DNA of 64,000 bases from Agarilytica sp033852165 (GTDB lineage Bacteria; Pseudomonadota; Gammaproteobacteria; Pseudomonadales; Cellvibrionaceae): NCBI GenBank assembly GCA_033852165.1, contig JAWSUZ010000054.1:78593-142592 (forward strand), given 5' to 3'. The notes beneath the pieces were generated by a model. That model searched no databases. It saw only the letters and a list, made by a program, of their open reading frames with translations, and was not told the origin of the DNA. Numbering within the stretch: the first letter of the stretch is position 1; each line of letters begins with the position of its first letter. A program made the translations under genes and the position numbers. Shown piece by piece: positions 17,599 to 26,612 of this stretch.

Positions 17599-18813
17599 GT
17601 GCGCGAACTCATTCTCATCACTATATTTGGCCAAGATCGCCCCTTTGTTACCTCGACTGTCAGCGAAATTTTATCAAAAAGTAATGCCAATATACTTGAT
17701 ATTGGCCAGTCGGTAATTCACGAGACTCTGTCGCTCGGCATGCTGGTTGAATTTTCCTGCGCTAAAGGTTCGGGCGATGTTGTGCGTGATATTTTATTTG
17801 CGATGCATACTATTGGAATGCAGGTGAAATTTCGCCCGATTGAAGAGGATAGCTACGGAGAGTGGGTGGGCCAGCAAGGTAAGCCTCGTCATATTGTGAC
17901 GCTATTAGCTCGACAAATCTCGGCTCACCATATTTCTGCTCTGGCGCGCGTGATCGCTGAAAACGGGTTGAATATCGACAATATTAGCCGCCTTTCTGGC
18001 CGTGTTGCGTTGGAGTCCAATGATGAGCGAACAAAAGCTTGCGTTGAATTTTCGGCGCGGGGGCATACTTCAGACACCTCTGTGTTACGTGCCGAGCTAG
18101 CTAAGTTAGCGTCGTCCTTTGATATTGATATTGCTTTCCAAGAAGACAATATGTATCGCCGTACTCGCCGGTTGGTGTGTTTCGATATGGATTCGACGTT
18201 AATCGAGACAGAGGTTATTGATGAACTCGCTAAAGCGGCGGGTGTTGGGGATGAGGTAGCGGCTATTACCGAAGCGGCAATGATGGGCGAGTTAGATTTT
18301 GATGAAAGCTTTCGCCGCCGAATGGCTCTATTGAAGGGCTTAAGTGAAGACGTGTTAGCGGGTATCGCAGATAGGCTGCCGTTAACCGAAGGCGCAGAAA
18401 TTTTATTCGCCAACCTAAAAAAGCTAGGCTACAAAACAGCTATTTTATCGGGTGGTTTTGAGTACTTCGGAAGACATCTACAAAAAAAATTAGGCGTGGA
18501 TTACGTATATTCTAATGCTCTTGAGATTGTCGACGGAGTTGTTACGGGCAATGTTACCGGGCGGATTGTGAACGGTGAGAGAAAAGCTGAATTGCTTCGT
18601 GAGCTGGCTGAGCGGGAGAATATCAGTTTGGAGCAAGTTGTTGCAGTGGGCGACGGCGCCAATGACTTGCCGATGCTAAGCATTGCAGGCTTAGGTATTG
18701 CCTTTCGTGCAAAACCCTTGGTGAAAGCGGAAGCGAAGCAGTCGATATCTAACTTAGGGTTAGATGCAATTCTATATCTAATGGGGTTTCGCGATCGAGA
18801 GATGAAGCACTAA
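17599..18813 (+). CDS. serB: Phosphoserine phosphatase
   Basis: HAD-family phosphatase that releases serine from phosphoserine, the last step of serine synthesis. At 404 residues it is the long form found in Pseudomonas and relatives, with two N-terminal ACT-like regulatory regions (about 2-80 and 98-180) before the catalytic domain. Motif I is DMDST (196-200; Asp196 nucleophile, Asp198 acid), motif II ILSGGF, motif III lysine in the GERKAELLRE stretch, and motif IV GDGANDLPML. The start is GTG 17599 (MRELILITIFGQDRP). Upstream lies the divergent AhpA-like gene; fimX converges 36 bases downstream. Confidence 0.96.
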   Translation: MRELILITIFGQDRPFVTSTVSEILSKSNANILDIGQSVIHETLSLGMLVEFSCAKGSGDVVRDILFAMHTIGMQVKFRPIEEDSYGEWVGQQGKPRHIVTLLARQISAHHISALARVIAENGLNIDNISRLSGRVALESNDERTKACVEFSARGHTSDTSVLRAELAKLASSFDIDIAFQEDNMYRRTRRLVCFDMDSTLIETEVIDELAKAAGVGDEVAAITEAAMMGELDFDESFRRRMALLKGLSEDVLAGIADRLPLTEGAEILFANLKKLGYKTAILSGGFEYFGRHLQKKLGVDYVYSNALEIVDGVVTGNVTGRIVNGERKAELLRELAERENISLEQVVAVGDGANDLPMLSIAGLGIAFRAKPLVKAEAKQSISNLGLDAILYLMGFRDREMKH

Positions 18814-18849
18814 GGTGTTTTATCAGCGGTTAAATGGGATGGAGGGCGA

Positions 18850-20949
18850 TTAGCTTTCCATGTCAAAGTCGTAATCCATTTGGTCTGAAGGTTCTTGTAA
18901 ATAGTACCCTTGTATATAGTGGACGCCTGATTGCCACAGCTTAGATAGAACTCCAGCGTTCTCCACAAATGGAACTATTGTAATTTTATCACTTTGATGT
19001 AATTCGCTAACGAGCTCATTGAGTGACTGTTCGTCATTAGAGGTATTCTGTAGATCTTGTGTAAATGAGCCGTCAACCTTGACGTAGGATACTTGTATGT
19101 TCTTCAGTGCGTTGAATGGATTCAAGGCGCAGCCAAAATGACTAATGCTGCACTCACAGCCGATATCATTAAGTTGCTGAGTGAATGTGCTGGCAACATT
19201 TAGATGGTCATTTATATCTATTTCTTGAAGCTGAAAAACTACTGAATCAGTGGGTAGGTTCGCAGCTTTAAAGGCAACAGCCAGCCAAGGCGGTAATGTT
19301 GCATCAAGCATTGATTCGCGGCTCAGATTGACAATTAACTGCGTATTATTGCCTTTTGCGCGATGTGAAGAGAGAATTTTGATCGACTCTAGGATGACCC
19401 AGCGATCTAATTTGGTGGTGGCGCCTATTTTAGCTGCGGTGCTTAAAAACTCATTGGGCGAAATTTGATTGCCTTCAGAATCTACCATGCGCATGAGTAC
19501 TTCGTAGTGCTCTCTATTTGAACCGCGCAAGCTCAAAATCGGTTGGAATAACAATTTAAAACGACCAGAGCTGAGGGCGGTTTGTACCATTGACTCTATA
19601 TCGTGCTTTGTTTGCTTTTTCGACTCAGGTTCATAGATTTTTGCTACTACGGCCGAATCTTGTTTTGCTACCGTACGGACTAGTTCCAATGCTTTCACTG
19701 CGTGATCGATAGGGATGTTACTGTTTGCAGTGGTTTCGGCTACTAGTGCGACGCCAATATGGTAGTTAAATTGAAGAGTAGCTCCTTCTATATCAACGAT
19801 ATGATCACGGAGTTCTTGGCAGAATGCTTCTGCGCGCTCCAAGGCTTTAGTGGCGGTAATTTTAGGTACGACCAATATCAAGCTATCTTCGCCAAAGCGG
19901 CAGAGCGTTTCCTCTTTTTTCGTTAGCGATTGGGTAAATGTTGCAATTGAGCCAATGACAGCATCGACGGAAGATACGCCTAACTTTTTCTGTATCGTTT
20001 CAAGAAAGTTTTCGACACCAATATGGAATAACGCGCTGTTGTACTGTTTGCTGACAGCGGCATCTACAGTTTTTTCCAGCACTTCGATAAGGTAATTTTT
20101 ATTAAATAGACCGCTTGCGATATCTTTGTTTTTTATTTCTTCAAGTTGTGCTTCAAGCTCTTCACTACCGACTGTTTTTGCGCGTACTAGGAATTGAATG
20201 CAGGCTTCTTCTTCGTAGTTAGTTTTTCTAACTTCAATCCTTATCGGTTTGTCGCTTTCATCTTGTAATAAAGCGGTGAATTTGAGTTCGGTAGCATCGA
20301 TATCGCTGCCTTTGATCATAAAATCTTTAAGGAATTTTTTGACCTCACCTTGGTGTTTTTCACTGACAATATCGATTACAGGCATACACTCGAGGTCGTC
20401 GCGAGTTTCGTATTCGAGCAGTTCAGAAAATGAGTCGTTCGCGTATAAGAACATTCCGTCTTGTACAAAAGCAATAGCATCACGTGAGCTGTCTAGCAAT
20501 TGCTGGTTTCTGCGTGAAATTTCGTTGAAGCGACGCTCAGAAAAACGACGTTTTTCACGTTCTGTGCGATTATTTATTTCACGCTGAATAACATAAAGGA
20601 GGTGTTGGTCCTCATCAATAGTTACCACATCTGCAGCACCGAGTTTCATTCCTTTGACGATTGTCTGTGGACCGTCTTCATCCGCCTGTAGTATGACCGG
20701 AATATCTTTATTAAGGCGTTTAATGAGTTTTATAGCATCGGCTGGAGTAACGCTGGTCGTAGACTCAACGCCGATCATGAGATCCCAAACTTTTTCTTGT
20801 AGCAGCTTGTCAAGCACCTCAATACTTTCAATATGTTGAGCGCGCACCGGGCGCCCTGCGTTGTGCAACATACTGATTAGACGTTCGGCTTCGGACCGCG
20901 AATCGTTAAGAATGAGAAGTCGGGTCGCGCTATTACTCGTTGTTGCCAT
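18850..20949 (-). CDS. fimX: FimX-like c-di-GMP receptor (REC-PAS-GGDEF-EAL, degenerate)
   Basis: 699 residues, the same size and order as P. aeruginosa FimX: degenerate receiver (about 10-128), PAS (about 150-260), degenerate GGDEF (about 278-435; FGEDS at 352-356 in place of the active site) and degenerate EAL (about 452-690; EVL at 483-485, and SHFGCALN replaces the metal-binding DDFGTG). Such a protein binds c-di-GMP with its EAL domain but cannot make or cut it, and controls type IV pilus assembly at the pole. Position next to serB matches Pseudomonas. It lies 76 bases behind a PilZ-like gene on the same strand and is probably in its operon. Confidence 0.9.
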   Translation of the reverse strand: MATTSNSATRLLILNDSRSEAERLISMLHNAGRPVRAQHIESIEVLDKLLQEKVWDLMIGVESTTSVTPADAIKLIKRLNKDIPVILQADEDGPQTIVKGMKLGAADVVTIDEDQHLLYVIQREINNRTEREKRRFSERRFNEISRRNQQLLDSSRDAIAFVQDGMFLYANDSFSELLEYETRDDLECMPVIDIVSEKHQGEVKKFLKDFMIKGSDIDATELKFTALLQDESDKPIRIEVRKTNYEEEACIQFLVRAKTVGSEELEAQLEEIKNKDIASGLFNKNYLIEVLEKTVDAAVSKQYNSALFHIGVENFLETIQKKLGVSSVDAVIGSIATFTQSLTKKEETLCRFGEDSLILVVPKITATKALERAEAFCQELRDHIVDIEGATLQFNYHIGVALVAETTANSNIPIDHAVKALELVRTVAKQDSAVVAKIYEPESKKQTKHDIESMVQTALSSGRFKLLFQPILSLRGSNREHYEVLMRMVDSEGNQISPNEFLSTAAKIGATTKLDRWVILESIKILSSHRAKGNNTQLIVNLSRESMLDATLPPWLAVAFKAANLPTDSVVFQLQEIDINDHLNVASTFTQQLNDIGCECSISHFGCALNPFNALKNIQVSYVKVDGSFTQDLQNTSNDEQSLNELVSELHQSDKITIVPFVENAGVLSKLWQSGVHYIQGYYLQEPSDQMDYDFDMES

Positions 20950-21025
20950 TGTCTCAGTGCTTGGGTTTCCGGAGGATTATTGTTTGGGTTGTTGATACTA
21001 GTTTAGACCCGGTGGGGGATTTTGA

Positions 21026-22801
21026 TTAGTCCCATGAAGAATCGAAATTGTCGGCGTCGTTAGCGTTTTTTATGTCGCTACTTTCGTTGTTTCTCTCACC
21101 GTATCTTTCGCCGTTTACTTCACCGGTATTGCTTGTTGTTTGGCTAACGCCGCTGTCGAGTCGTCTAAAACGAAACTGCTGGGCGCTCTTCGTGAAGAAT
21201 ACCACGCGATCTAGTTTTGCGGTCGATTCTTTTTCACCGTCTATTATTTTAACTTTATCAAACTCTTGGAAGGGCGCAGATGCGGTTAGCAGGGTTGGGT
21301 TACCTTGGCCAAACTTACTGGGCGGTAAAAACAATGCGCGCATATACTCAGAGTAACCACCCATATCGTAAGTTTGAGCAATGGCGTATGGTTTTGCGTT
21401 GTTGGATAGCAGTTGAATGCCGAGTTGGGAGGCGTTTTTGAGCTGCCTCACCCAGCGAATAACGCCAACTCCCCAAGTTCGCTTACCTACCTCTTTGATG
21501 CCGATGATCTCTCCTGCACTTACCTTAGATGAAATATCTTCGTGCCAGAGCAGGCAGTAACCAGCGGCACTAACGTTTTGAATTTTCACCCGATGTACGG
21601 GGATACAGCTGTTTTGGTAATCATTTATATGCGAGGCGGGTGTAATGCCCTGTGAAAAACGTGATACTTTTTGTTGTGCTTCAGAACCTGAGCTTTGTAA
21701 AAAATAATCGAAATCCTGACCATTGCAGATAAAGTAATGGCAGTCTGATAAGCCGACACTGACCTCGGCTACAGATTCTGTGACTCTTCTGTCAAATTTT
21801 CGTTGAGCGACATTACTCCAAGTATCGAGTAAATGCCTTAGCAGGGATTCCGGAAAATCCTTGGGTACTTTGATAGAGCTGCCCGAGCTGACAATGTCTT
21901 CGGAATTGACGGACTGTTTGGACAGTAAGCTTAGGAGAGGTTTAAATTCGAGTTCAATAAAATGGCCTTGCTCACGGTCAGCAATTTTAGATTTATAGAT
22001 CGGGCCTTGGCTGCTGAGGAGATTGACGGCGAAAAAGTTCTCTAGGTCATCACTGAGGTCGTTTTTAATCGTGACTGCATGACTCCATTGCTCAAACACG
22101 GTAAATGCAGATTCAATATCAGACTGGCTAATCTGATTGGTTTTAGCTGATGCCATCATCAATATGCGGGTGTAAACATTAGTAATGGACAGTGAACGCG
22201 CATGCCTGAGGCTAGGGTCCACAATCTGGACGTCGGTGAGATTATAGTAAGACGCGACTTGATACAGGATATTAACTGTGGACCAAAGACTGGCTGGTGT
22301 CTGTGCATAAATTTGATAATTGCGAAAAAATAACAAGCCAATACCGCTAATGGCTCGATGGATCGCTTTGCTTAATAGGTCAAATGTGACTTTGCTAGCC
22401 TTGCCCTTTTCAGCTATTTGCATAACACAGGCTAAATAGCCATCGATCATGTTTTTTTGCAGTGACTGGGCGACGATCACGGATTTTTGCGCTTCCGGAG
22501 GCATAATCAAAGGTTGATTGAGAAATGTTTTCTGTAGACCCAATATAGAATATTGAATGCTGGGCCTCAGGCATTCGAGTATTTCAAAACGATTGTTGTA
22601 GTCGGTTTTAAGGCGAGATATTTCTGGTACGGCATTGTAAAGAATGCCGCTGGTCTTCATTACCTTCGTTGCCTGAAGGTTGTCGACCCACTCACGGACA
22701 ACACTGGCTTTACCACTACCGCAAAAGGATAAACGTGATGTCTCCTGAGCTGGAAGTTTAATAGATGCCAGCAACTGGCTTGGCTTAATACTATTATTCA
22801 T
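21026..22801 (-). CDS. Protein with C-terminal PilZ-like domain upstream of fimX
   Basis: 591 residues without signal peptide or clear membrane segment. The first about 390 residues are a helical region I do not recognise. Residues about 398-475 resemble a divergent PilZ domain (VHRVKIQNVSAAGYCLLW, GEIIGIKEV, WGVGVIRWVRQL); the usual RxxxR and NxSxxG pattern is only partly kept, so c-di-GMP binding is unproven. Pseudomonas has an uncharacterised gene at the same place next to fimX. Its operon position suggests a role in the c-di-GMP/type IV pilus pathway. The last about 35 residues are Asn/Glu/Asp-rich. Start ATG 22801. Confidence 0.62.
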   Translation of the reverse strand: MNNSIKPSQLLASIKLPAQETSRLSFCGSGKASVVREWVDNLQATKVMKTSGILYNAVPEISRLKTDYNNRFEILECLRPSIQYSILGLQKTFLNQPLIMPPEAQKSVIVAQSLQKNMIDGYLACVMQIAEKGKASKVTFDLLSKAIHRAISGIGLLFFRNYQIYAQTPASLWSTVNILYQVASYYNLTDVQIVDPSLRHARSLSITNVYTRILMMASAKTNQISQSDIESAFTVFEQWSHAVTIKNDLSDDLENFFAVNLLSSQGPIYKSKIADREQGHFIELEFKPLLSLLSKQSVNSEDIVSSGSSIKVPKDFPESLLRHLLDTWSNVAQRKFDRRVTESVAEVSVGLSDCHYFICNGQDFDYFLQSSGSEAQQKVSRFSQGITPASHINDYQNSCIPVHRVKIQNVSAAGYCLLWHEDISSKVSAGEIIGIKEVGKRTWGVGVIRWVRQLKNASQLGIQLLSNNAKPYAIAQTYDMGGYSEYMRALFLPPSKFGQGNPTLLTASAPFQEFDKVKIIDGEKESTAKLDRVVFFTKSAQQFRFRRLDSGVSQTTSNTGEVNGERYGERNNESSDIKNANDADNFDSSWD

Positions 22802-22857
22802 CTTAATCTTTTGAAATCCTTAACAACGGATGAGCGCCTATGGCTGGGTCTCCATTT

Positions 22858-22884
22858 AGCTGTACAAAAGTCAGTTGTACAAAA
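22858..22884. promoter_or_regulatory. Direct repeat with TGTACA cores upstream of the PilZ-like gene
   Basis: AGCTGTACAAAA (22858-22869) and AGTTGTACAAAA (22873-22884), 11 of 12 identical with a 15-base period, about 60-80 bases upstream of the minus-strand start at 22801. Two copies of a palindromic core in a promoter region suggest a regulator site; the regulator is unknown. Confidence 0.4.
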
Positions 22885-22977
22885 CAATAGTATGGGTCGA
22901 ATTGATATCAATGTGAGTTGTCTGTTTTGGATTTGGTTTACGGTGTATTGGTTTTTTTGTGTATCAATATCTTGAGT

Positions 22978-23985
22978 TTAGATGACAGGAACTTTGGAGG
23001 GGGCGTTTGGCGCCTCTTTCACCAATTTTGGTACCAAATATCCCGGTAGATTAGCAAGTAACGCTTTATATAGCGAGCTGGCGTGAGCCTCTTCAACATC
23101 AAAGTGTGCAGTGCCGACAACTTTGTCTAATAAATGGAGATAATAGGGCAAAACTCCTTGCCGAAATAAAGTTTTACTCAGTTCTATCAGCGTGTTTGCG
23201 TTGTCATTGACACCCTTGAGCAGTACAGACTGATTTAACAGTGTTATCTCCGACGCACTAATTTTTTTAAGCGTGTGAGCCACTTCATTATCAATTTCTT
23301 GTGGGTGATTAATGTGTACTACGATGACAGCTTGAAGTCGTGTTTTGGTTAATATGGCCATTAATTTATCCGTAATTCGCGACGGCGCAACGACAGGAAG
23401 GCGAGTATGAATTCTAAGTCTAGTGATATGAGGAAATGACGCCAAGCGATCGACTAGCCATTCGATTTTTTTGTCAGAAGCCGAGAGCGGATCGCCACCG
23501 CTGAGAATCACCTCGTCAATATCCAAATTATTTTCTATATAGCGCAAGCTATCTTCCCATTGCTCTTGAGAAAGGTTGTGGCTTTGGTAGTCGAAGTGTC
23601 GCCGAAAGCAATATCGGCAATTAATTGCACATTGATTAGCTGCTACAAGTAAAACGCGCCCTTTATATTTGTGGATGAGTCCTGGCGTTGGGGTAAATTC
23701 GGTCTCCATCAATGGGTCGAGGGTGTAACCGGGTATATCTTCTAATTCGGTTCCTAGCGGAAGGATCTGTTTCAACAGAGGGTCGTCGATATTTCCCGGT
23801 TTAATACGTCTTATATAAGAGCGAGTGGCTCGAAGGGGAAAGGCAAGACAGGCCTGCTTCGCCTCATCTAGGTATTTGTCGTCCAATTTGAGCATCGAAA
23901 TCAGCTCAGCTGGATCAGTGACAATGTCAGCTAGCTCTTCTTGCCAACTTTTACTCTGCCATGTGGGGATAGTTCGGGGTATCAT
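22978..23985 (-). CDS. epmB: EF-P beta-lysylation protein EpmB (lysine 2,3-aminomutase)
   Basis: Radical-SAM, PLP-dependent enzyme that makes (R)-beta-lysine, which EpmA attaches to EF-P. I chose the Met at 23985 (MIPRTIPTWQ) because EpmB proteins begin there; the longer frame would overlap efp. The result is 335 residues. The iron-sulfur motif is C119-x3-C123-x2-C126 in QCAINCRYCFRRHF, followed by EVILSGGDPLSASD. It is divergent from efp with only 36 bases between the start codons, and epmA follows efp, so all three genes of the pathway are together. Confidence 0.95.
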   Translation of the reverse strand: MIPRTIPTWQSKSWQEELADIVTDPAELISMLKLDDKYLDEAKQACLAFPLRATRSYIRRIKPGNIDDPLLKQILPLGTELEDIPGYTLDPLMETEFTPTPGLIHKYKGRVLLVAANQCAINCRYCFRRHFDYQSHNLSQEQWEDSLRYIENNLDIDEVILSGGDPLSASDKKIEWLVDRLASFPHITRLRIHTRLPVVAPSRITDKLMAILTKTRLQAVIVVHINHPQEIDNEVAHTLKKISASEITLLNQSVLLKGVNDNANTLIELSKTLFRQGVLPYYLHLLDKVVGTAHFDVEEAHASSLYKALLANLPGYLVPKLVKEAPNAPSKVPVI

Positions 23986-24021
23986 GTGCGCCTTTTTTAC
24001 CAAGAATGTTTTGAGGATGCA

Positions 24022-24591
24022 ATGGCTTATTCTACCAATGAATTTAAGAGCGGTTTGAAAGTAATGCTTGATGGTGACCCCTGCGCCATCGTTGACAATG
24101 AATTGGTTAAGCCTGGTAAGGGCCAAGCCTTTAGTCGTGTTCGGCTAAAAAACTTAAAAACCGGCCGTACCTGGGAGAGAACCTTTAAGTCTGGTGAATC
24201 CCTTGAAAGCGCAGATGTAATGGATACTGAAATGGAGTATCTCTACACAGACGGTGAATTTTGGCACTTTATGGAGCCAGATACTTTTGAGCAGCACCAA
24301 GCAGACATTAATGCCGTAGGTGATAATGCCAAGTGGTTAAGAGAGCAAGATATCGTTGTTGTAACCTTATACAACGGTAACCCATTGGCCATATTGCCCC
24401 CCAATCATGTTGAACTTGAGATTGTAGAAACTGATCCAGGCCTTAAAGGCGATACGGCCCAAGGCGGAACCAAGCCTGCGACATTAGCGACTGGAGCCGT
24501 AGTGAAGGTACCTTTATTCCTATGCCAAGGTGAAATAATTCGAGTTGACACCCGTACAGGTGAATACTTAGGTCGTGCTAGCAAATCGTAA
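24022..24591 (+). CDS. efp: Elongation factor P
   Basis: Relieves ribosome stalling at polyproline stretches. The start is ATG 24022 (MAYSTNEFKSG) with TTGAGGATGC before it; earlier in-frame starts would run into epmB. The protein is 189 residues. The modified lysine is Lys33 in VKPGKGQAF (Lys34 of E. coli), and the DxDFTFEQ-like middle domain and C-terminal TRTGEYLGRA are normal. Neighbouring epmB and epmA indicate beta-lysylation of Lys33. The window contains several polyproline/Thr-Pro proteins that may depend on it. Confidence 0.98.
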   Translation: MAYSTNEFKSGLKVMLDGDPCAIVDNELVKPGKGQAFSRVRLKNLKTGRTWERTFKSGESLESADVMDTEMEYLYTDGEFWHFMEPDTFEQHQADINAVGDNAKWLREQDIVVVTLYNGNPLAILPPNHVELEIVETDPGLKGDTAQGGTKPATLATGAVVKVPLFLCQGEIIRVDTRTGEYLGRASKS

Positions 24592-24637
24592 GCTCGAACC
24601 TCTGATGGATGCGGGCGGGTGCCCGCACTGATCTTTT

Positions 24638-25576
24638 ATGTGGCAATCTTCTGTCGATCGACAGGTCATCGTAAGCCGTGGGAAGTTGCTCGCGGATATT
24701 CGTGCTTTTTTCGCTGCTCGCCAAGTTATCGAGGTGGATGTTCCACTGCTTGGCCGAAGCACGGTGACGGACGTTCACCTGTGCGCCCCTGTTACTCAGA
24801 TATCCGGGTACGACTACTACCTTCAAACTTCGCCTGAATTTTTTATGAAACGCTTGCTTGCTAGCGGTTCAGGTTCAATTTATTACCTGGGCAAAGCCGT
24901 TCGAAATGATGAATCCGGTCAGCGTCATAATCCGGAATTCACCATGTTGGAATGGTATCGTGAAGGTTTTAGTGATATCGAGTTGATGGATGAGGTGGAA
25001 GCGTTATTTCAGCAACTATCGATAGCTGAGGGTGTTAGCCGAATATCCTATCGAGAGGTATTTGAGTCATATGTCGGAGTGGACCCCCATGTTGCGAGCG
25101 CAGAGGAGCTGGCTTCTGTGGCCAAATCTCACTTGGATATCTCTTGGGATGAAAGTGACAAAAATACGTGGCTAGACCTACTCTTCAGCCACCTTGTGGA
25201 GCCTGAGCTACAACAACTTACCTTCGTCTACGATTACCCTGCGTGCCAATGTGCGTTGGCGAAAGTCACAGAGGATGATCGTGGTATTGAAGTCGCAAAA
25301 CGCTTTGAAGTCTTTTGGAAAGGCTTGGAGTTGGGGAACGGGTATTGGGAGTTAACTGACCCAGAAGTTCAGAGAAAGCGCTTCGAGCAAGATCTTAGCG
25401 TTCGTCAGCAAAATGGTTTACCTCAGCCAGAGATTGATGAAAATTTTATGTCGGCTTTGGAGTCTGGGTTGCCTGAGTGTGCCGGTATAGCACTCGGGGT
25501 TGATCGCTTATTGATGGGTGTTATGGGAGTGAAAAGCATTGATGAAGTCATGACTTTTCCTCTTGCTCGTTTGTAA
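24638..25576 (+). CDS. epmA: EF-P lysine ligase EpmA (GenX/PoxA)
   Basis: A class II lysyl-tRNA-synthetase paralogue without the anticodon-binding domain; it activates (R)-beta-lysine and transfers it to EF-P. The 312-residue length is typical. Class II motifs are visible: motif 2 GKAVRNDESGQRHNPEFTMLEWYREG and motif 3 GIALGVDRLLMGVMG. It starts at ATG 24638, 46 bases after efp; a short GC-rich inverted repeat in the gap may be an attenuator. EpmC, which hydroxylates the same lysine, was not found. Confidence 0.96.
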   Translation: MWQSSVDRQVIVSRGKLLADIRAFFAARQVIEVDVPLLGRSTVTDVHLCAPVTQISGYDYYLQTSPEFFMKRLLASGSGSIYYLGKAVRNDESGQRHNPEFTMLEWYREGFSDIELMDEVEALFQQLSIAEGVSRISYREVFESYVGVDPHVASAEELASVAKSHLDISWDESDKNTWLDLLFSHLVEPELQQLTFVYDYPACQCALAKVTEDDRGIEVAKRFEVFWKGLELGNGYWELTDPEVQRKRFEQDLSVRQQNGLPQPEIDENFMSALESGLPECAGIALGVDRLLMGVMGVKSIDEVMTFPLARL

Positions 25577-25637
25577 GCGTAATGGCTCAATATCACCAGC
25601 GAAGCATACCTGCGTTACGTTGGATAAGGCCTCATAC

Positions 25638-25687
25638 CCAATAGGTTCAAACCACGCTTGTTTGATAGCGTGGTTTGAACCTATTGG
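25638..25687. repeat. Perfect 20-bp inverted repeat between epmA and cysE
   Basis: Arms 25638-25657 and 25668-25687 are exact complements around a ten-base loop. It lies between the convergent genes epmA and cysE. No T-run follows on either strand, so it is not a textbook intrinsic terminator, though it may act as a bidirectional one. Confidence 0.85.
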
Positions 25688-25715
25688 CTTAAAAATGCAA
25701 GGGGCGCCTAATGAC

Positions 25716-26552
25716 TTAGGTTTTTGGATCGGAGCCTTTGCAATCAGCGCTGATGTCATGATTCATTTCGAGTGCCGGCGAATCTGATAACGGAATACCC
25801 ACAGCGCGTGCGGGAACACCGACGACGGTTGTATGCGGCGCTACATCGTTAAGAACCACACTGCCTGCCCCCACTTTGACACCTTCTCCAATTTTGATGT
25901 TTCCCAATATTTTGGCTCCGGCGCTAATTAAGCAGCCTTTGCCAATTTTGGGGTGGCGATCGCCTGCTTCGTTACCGGTTCCGCCTAGCGTTACAGCCTG
26001 CATAATTGACACGTCGTCACCGACAACCGCGGTTTCTCCAATTACAATGCCGGTCGCATGGTCGAGCATAATGCCTTTTCCTATTCTGGCTGCCGGGTGG
26101 ATGTCCACAGAAAACGTTTCGGCGATGGTGCTATGGAAAAAGCTTGCCATCGACCGTCGGCCTCGGTTCCATAGGCAATGACTAATGCGGTAGCATTGTA
26201 GGGCGTGAAAACCTTTATAGTAGAGGAAGGGGAGCATATAGGAGTCGCAAGCGGAATCACGTTCATATATGGCTTTAATGTCTGCCCTTACCGAGCGACT
26301 GATGCACCCATCAAGAATGATCGCGTCTTCTATAATCTCTCTGATTTGAAGGGCTGAAATTGCAGGGTTAGCCAATTTATTCGCTAACAAAAAGCTCAAG
26401 GCACCTTCCAAGGTGTCGTGGTTGAGAATCGTTGCGTGAATATAACTGGCAAGAGCCGGTTCTTTCTCGGATTCTTCTCGTGCTTCTTGGAGGATAGTTT
26501 GCCAGATTGGATCTTTTTGCTTGAGAACTGGTGTTGATGCTTCTGCTTGCAT
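25716..26552 (-). CDS. cysE: Serine O-acetyltransferase
   Basis: Transfers acetyl from acetyl-CoA to serine, first step of cysteine synthesis. At 278 residues it matches the CysE family. An N-terminal helical domain (about 10-145) precedes the left-handed beta-helix of hexapeptide repeats (DIHPAARIGKGIMLDHATGIVIGETAVVGDDVSI, then HPKIGKGCLISAGAKILGNIKIGEGVKVGAGSVV). The catalytic His lies in LDHATG. The C-terminal tail is the part that normally gives feedback inhibition and interaction with cysteine synthase, but its last residues here do not end in Ile. Monocistronic, convergent with epmA. Confidence 0.95.
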   Translation of the reverse strand: MQAEASTPVLKQKDPIWQTILQEAREESEKEPALASYIHATILNHDTLEGALSFLLANKLANPAISALQIREIIEDAIILDGCISRSVRADIKAIYERDSACDSYMLPFLYYKGFHALQCYRISHCLWNRGRRSMASFFHSTIAETFSVDIHPAARIGKGIMLDHATGIVIGETAVVGDDVSIMQAVTLGGTGNEAGDRHPKIGKGCLISAGAKILGNIKIGEGVKVGAGSVVLNDVAPHTTVVGVPARAVGIPLSDSPALEMNHDISADCKGSDPKT

Positions 26553-26612
26553 ATTTGCTCCGAGCAGGTTTAATACTAAAGAGTAATTAAGGTTAACGTT
26601 AGAGACCTAAAA

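Noticed and set aside
23985..24126. Longer N-terminus for EpmB, and a longer one for EF-P
   Set aside because: Both would overlap the opposite gene and extend beyond the family's conserved start; no ribosome sites.
25638..25687. tRNA-like T-loop sequence GGTTCAAACC in the hairpin
   Set aside because: No cloverleaf, no anticodon arm or acceptor stem around it; both arms show it only because they are complements.
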